From contig CAJFCJ010000061.1 in the NCBI GenBank assembly GCA_904063045.1, positions 101,889-132,788 on the forward strand: a stretch of 30,900 nt of DNA. The letters are read 5' to 3'. Shown here piece after piece: positions 30,731 through 30,900 of the stretch. Every line of letters begins with the position of its first letter. Positions within the stretch are counted from its first letter, which is position 1. The notes below the pieces were generated by a model. It had not been told where the DNA came from. It ran no database searches and saw only the letters and a list, made by a program, of their open reading frames with translations. The stretch comes from Dimorphilus gyrociliatus (lineage: Eukaryota; Annelida; Polychaeta; Dinophilidae). The translations under genes and the position numbers were made by a program.

Positions 30731-30900
30731 GCATAAGGCTTCTGTCTTTCCACACTAAATGGCTGATATAATTTCAACAAACACTTAAAATGATATGAAT
30801 AGAGTCACTACTGTTTAATTCTCAAACTCATAACTTATATAAGCAGAATCACTATATACTGCTGCATTGACTTTAAATATGCTGCAATCTATTGCAGAAT

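Noticed and set aside
1-30900. CRISPR array, tRNA or rRNA genes
   Set aside because: No regular spacer-repeat array, and no tRNA or rRNA landmark, was found on reading; the content is eukaryotic nuclear.

Overview
This window is from an animal nuclear genome, probably an invertebrate. It is AT-rich. Its genes are split by very short GT-AG introns: nearly all that I could place are 50-90 nt, and one is about 180 nt. The gene families are metazoan: a caspase, a RING/B-box/coiled-coil (TRIM-type) protein, fucolectin-type (FTP) lectins, C-type lectin domains (CTLD), a PAN/apple-type protein, and FLYWCH-MULE, Tc1/mariner and Gypsy-type transposons. I cannot name the phylum from sequence alone. Compact introns and low GC occur in several small invertebrates.

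Layout. 1-928 (-): secreted two-domain FTP lectin, cut by the window edge. 1.7-2.7 kb: small RING ORF lying between direct repeats. 2.2-7.6 kb: a transposon nest with inverted repeats, a Tc1 remnant, MULE remnants, an LTR-like segment and a nearly complete FLYWCH-MULE with 9-bp target duplications. 7.8-10.1 kb (-): secreted three-domain FTP lectin, six exons. 11.0-12.3 kb (-): a 404-residue beta-rich protein of unknown family. 12.87-14.52 kb (+): a seven-exon, 423-residue caspase, head to head with the previous gene. 14.5-16.1 kb: repeats, the end of a Gypsy-type element and a MULE fragment. 16.36-18.83 kb (-): an intronless 825-residue TRIM-type protein with leucine-rich repeats. 20.5-21.5 kb (+): a PAN/apple-like secreted protein. 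21.8-23.7 kb (-): a multi-exon gene relic with two in-frame TGA codons, and a CCP-like exon. 24.74-24.95 kb: a 208-bp MULE-type MITE. 25.33-28.24 kb (+): a membrane receptor with five CTLDs. 28.9-29.3 kb: a decayed partial copy of that receptor. The remainder is repeats and sequence with no recognisable genes.

The gene set (two soluble lectins, a lectin receptor, an apple-domain protein, a TRIM-LRR protein and a caspase) looks like a recognition-and-signalling neighbourhood, possibly for innate immunity; that is inference. The most interesting signal is at 11.0-14.5 kb. The caspase lacks a recognisable CARD or DED. Its N-terminal half carries a beta-rich segment that resembles, by eye, two segments of the divergently transcribed neighbour. 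This could be a caspase-partner pair sharing an undescribed domain and a promoter region.
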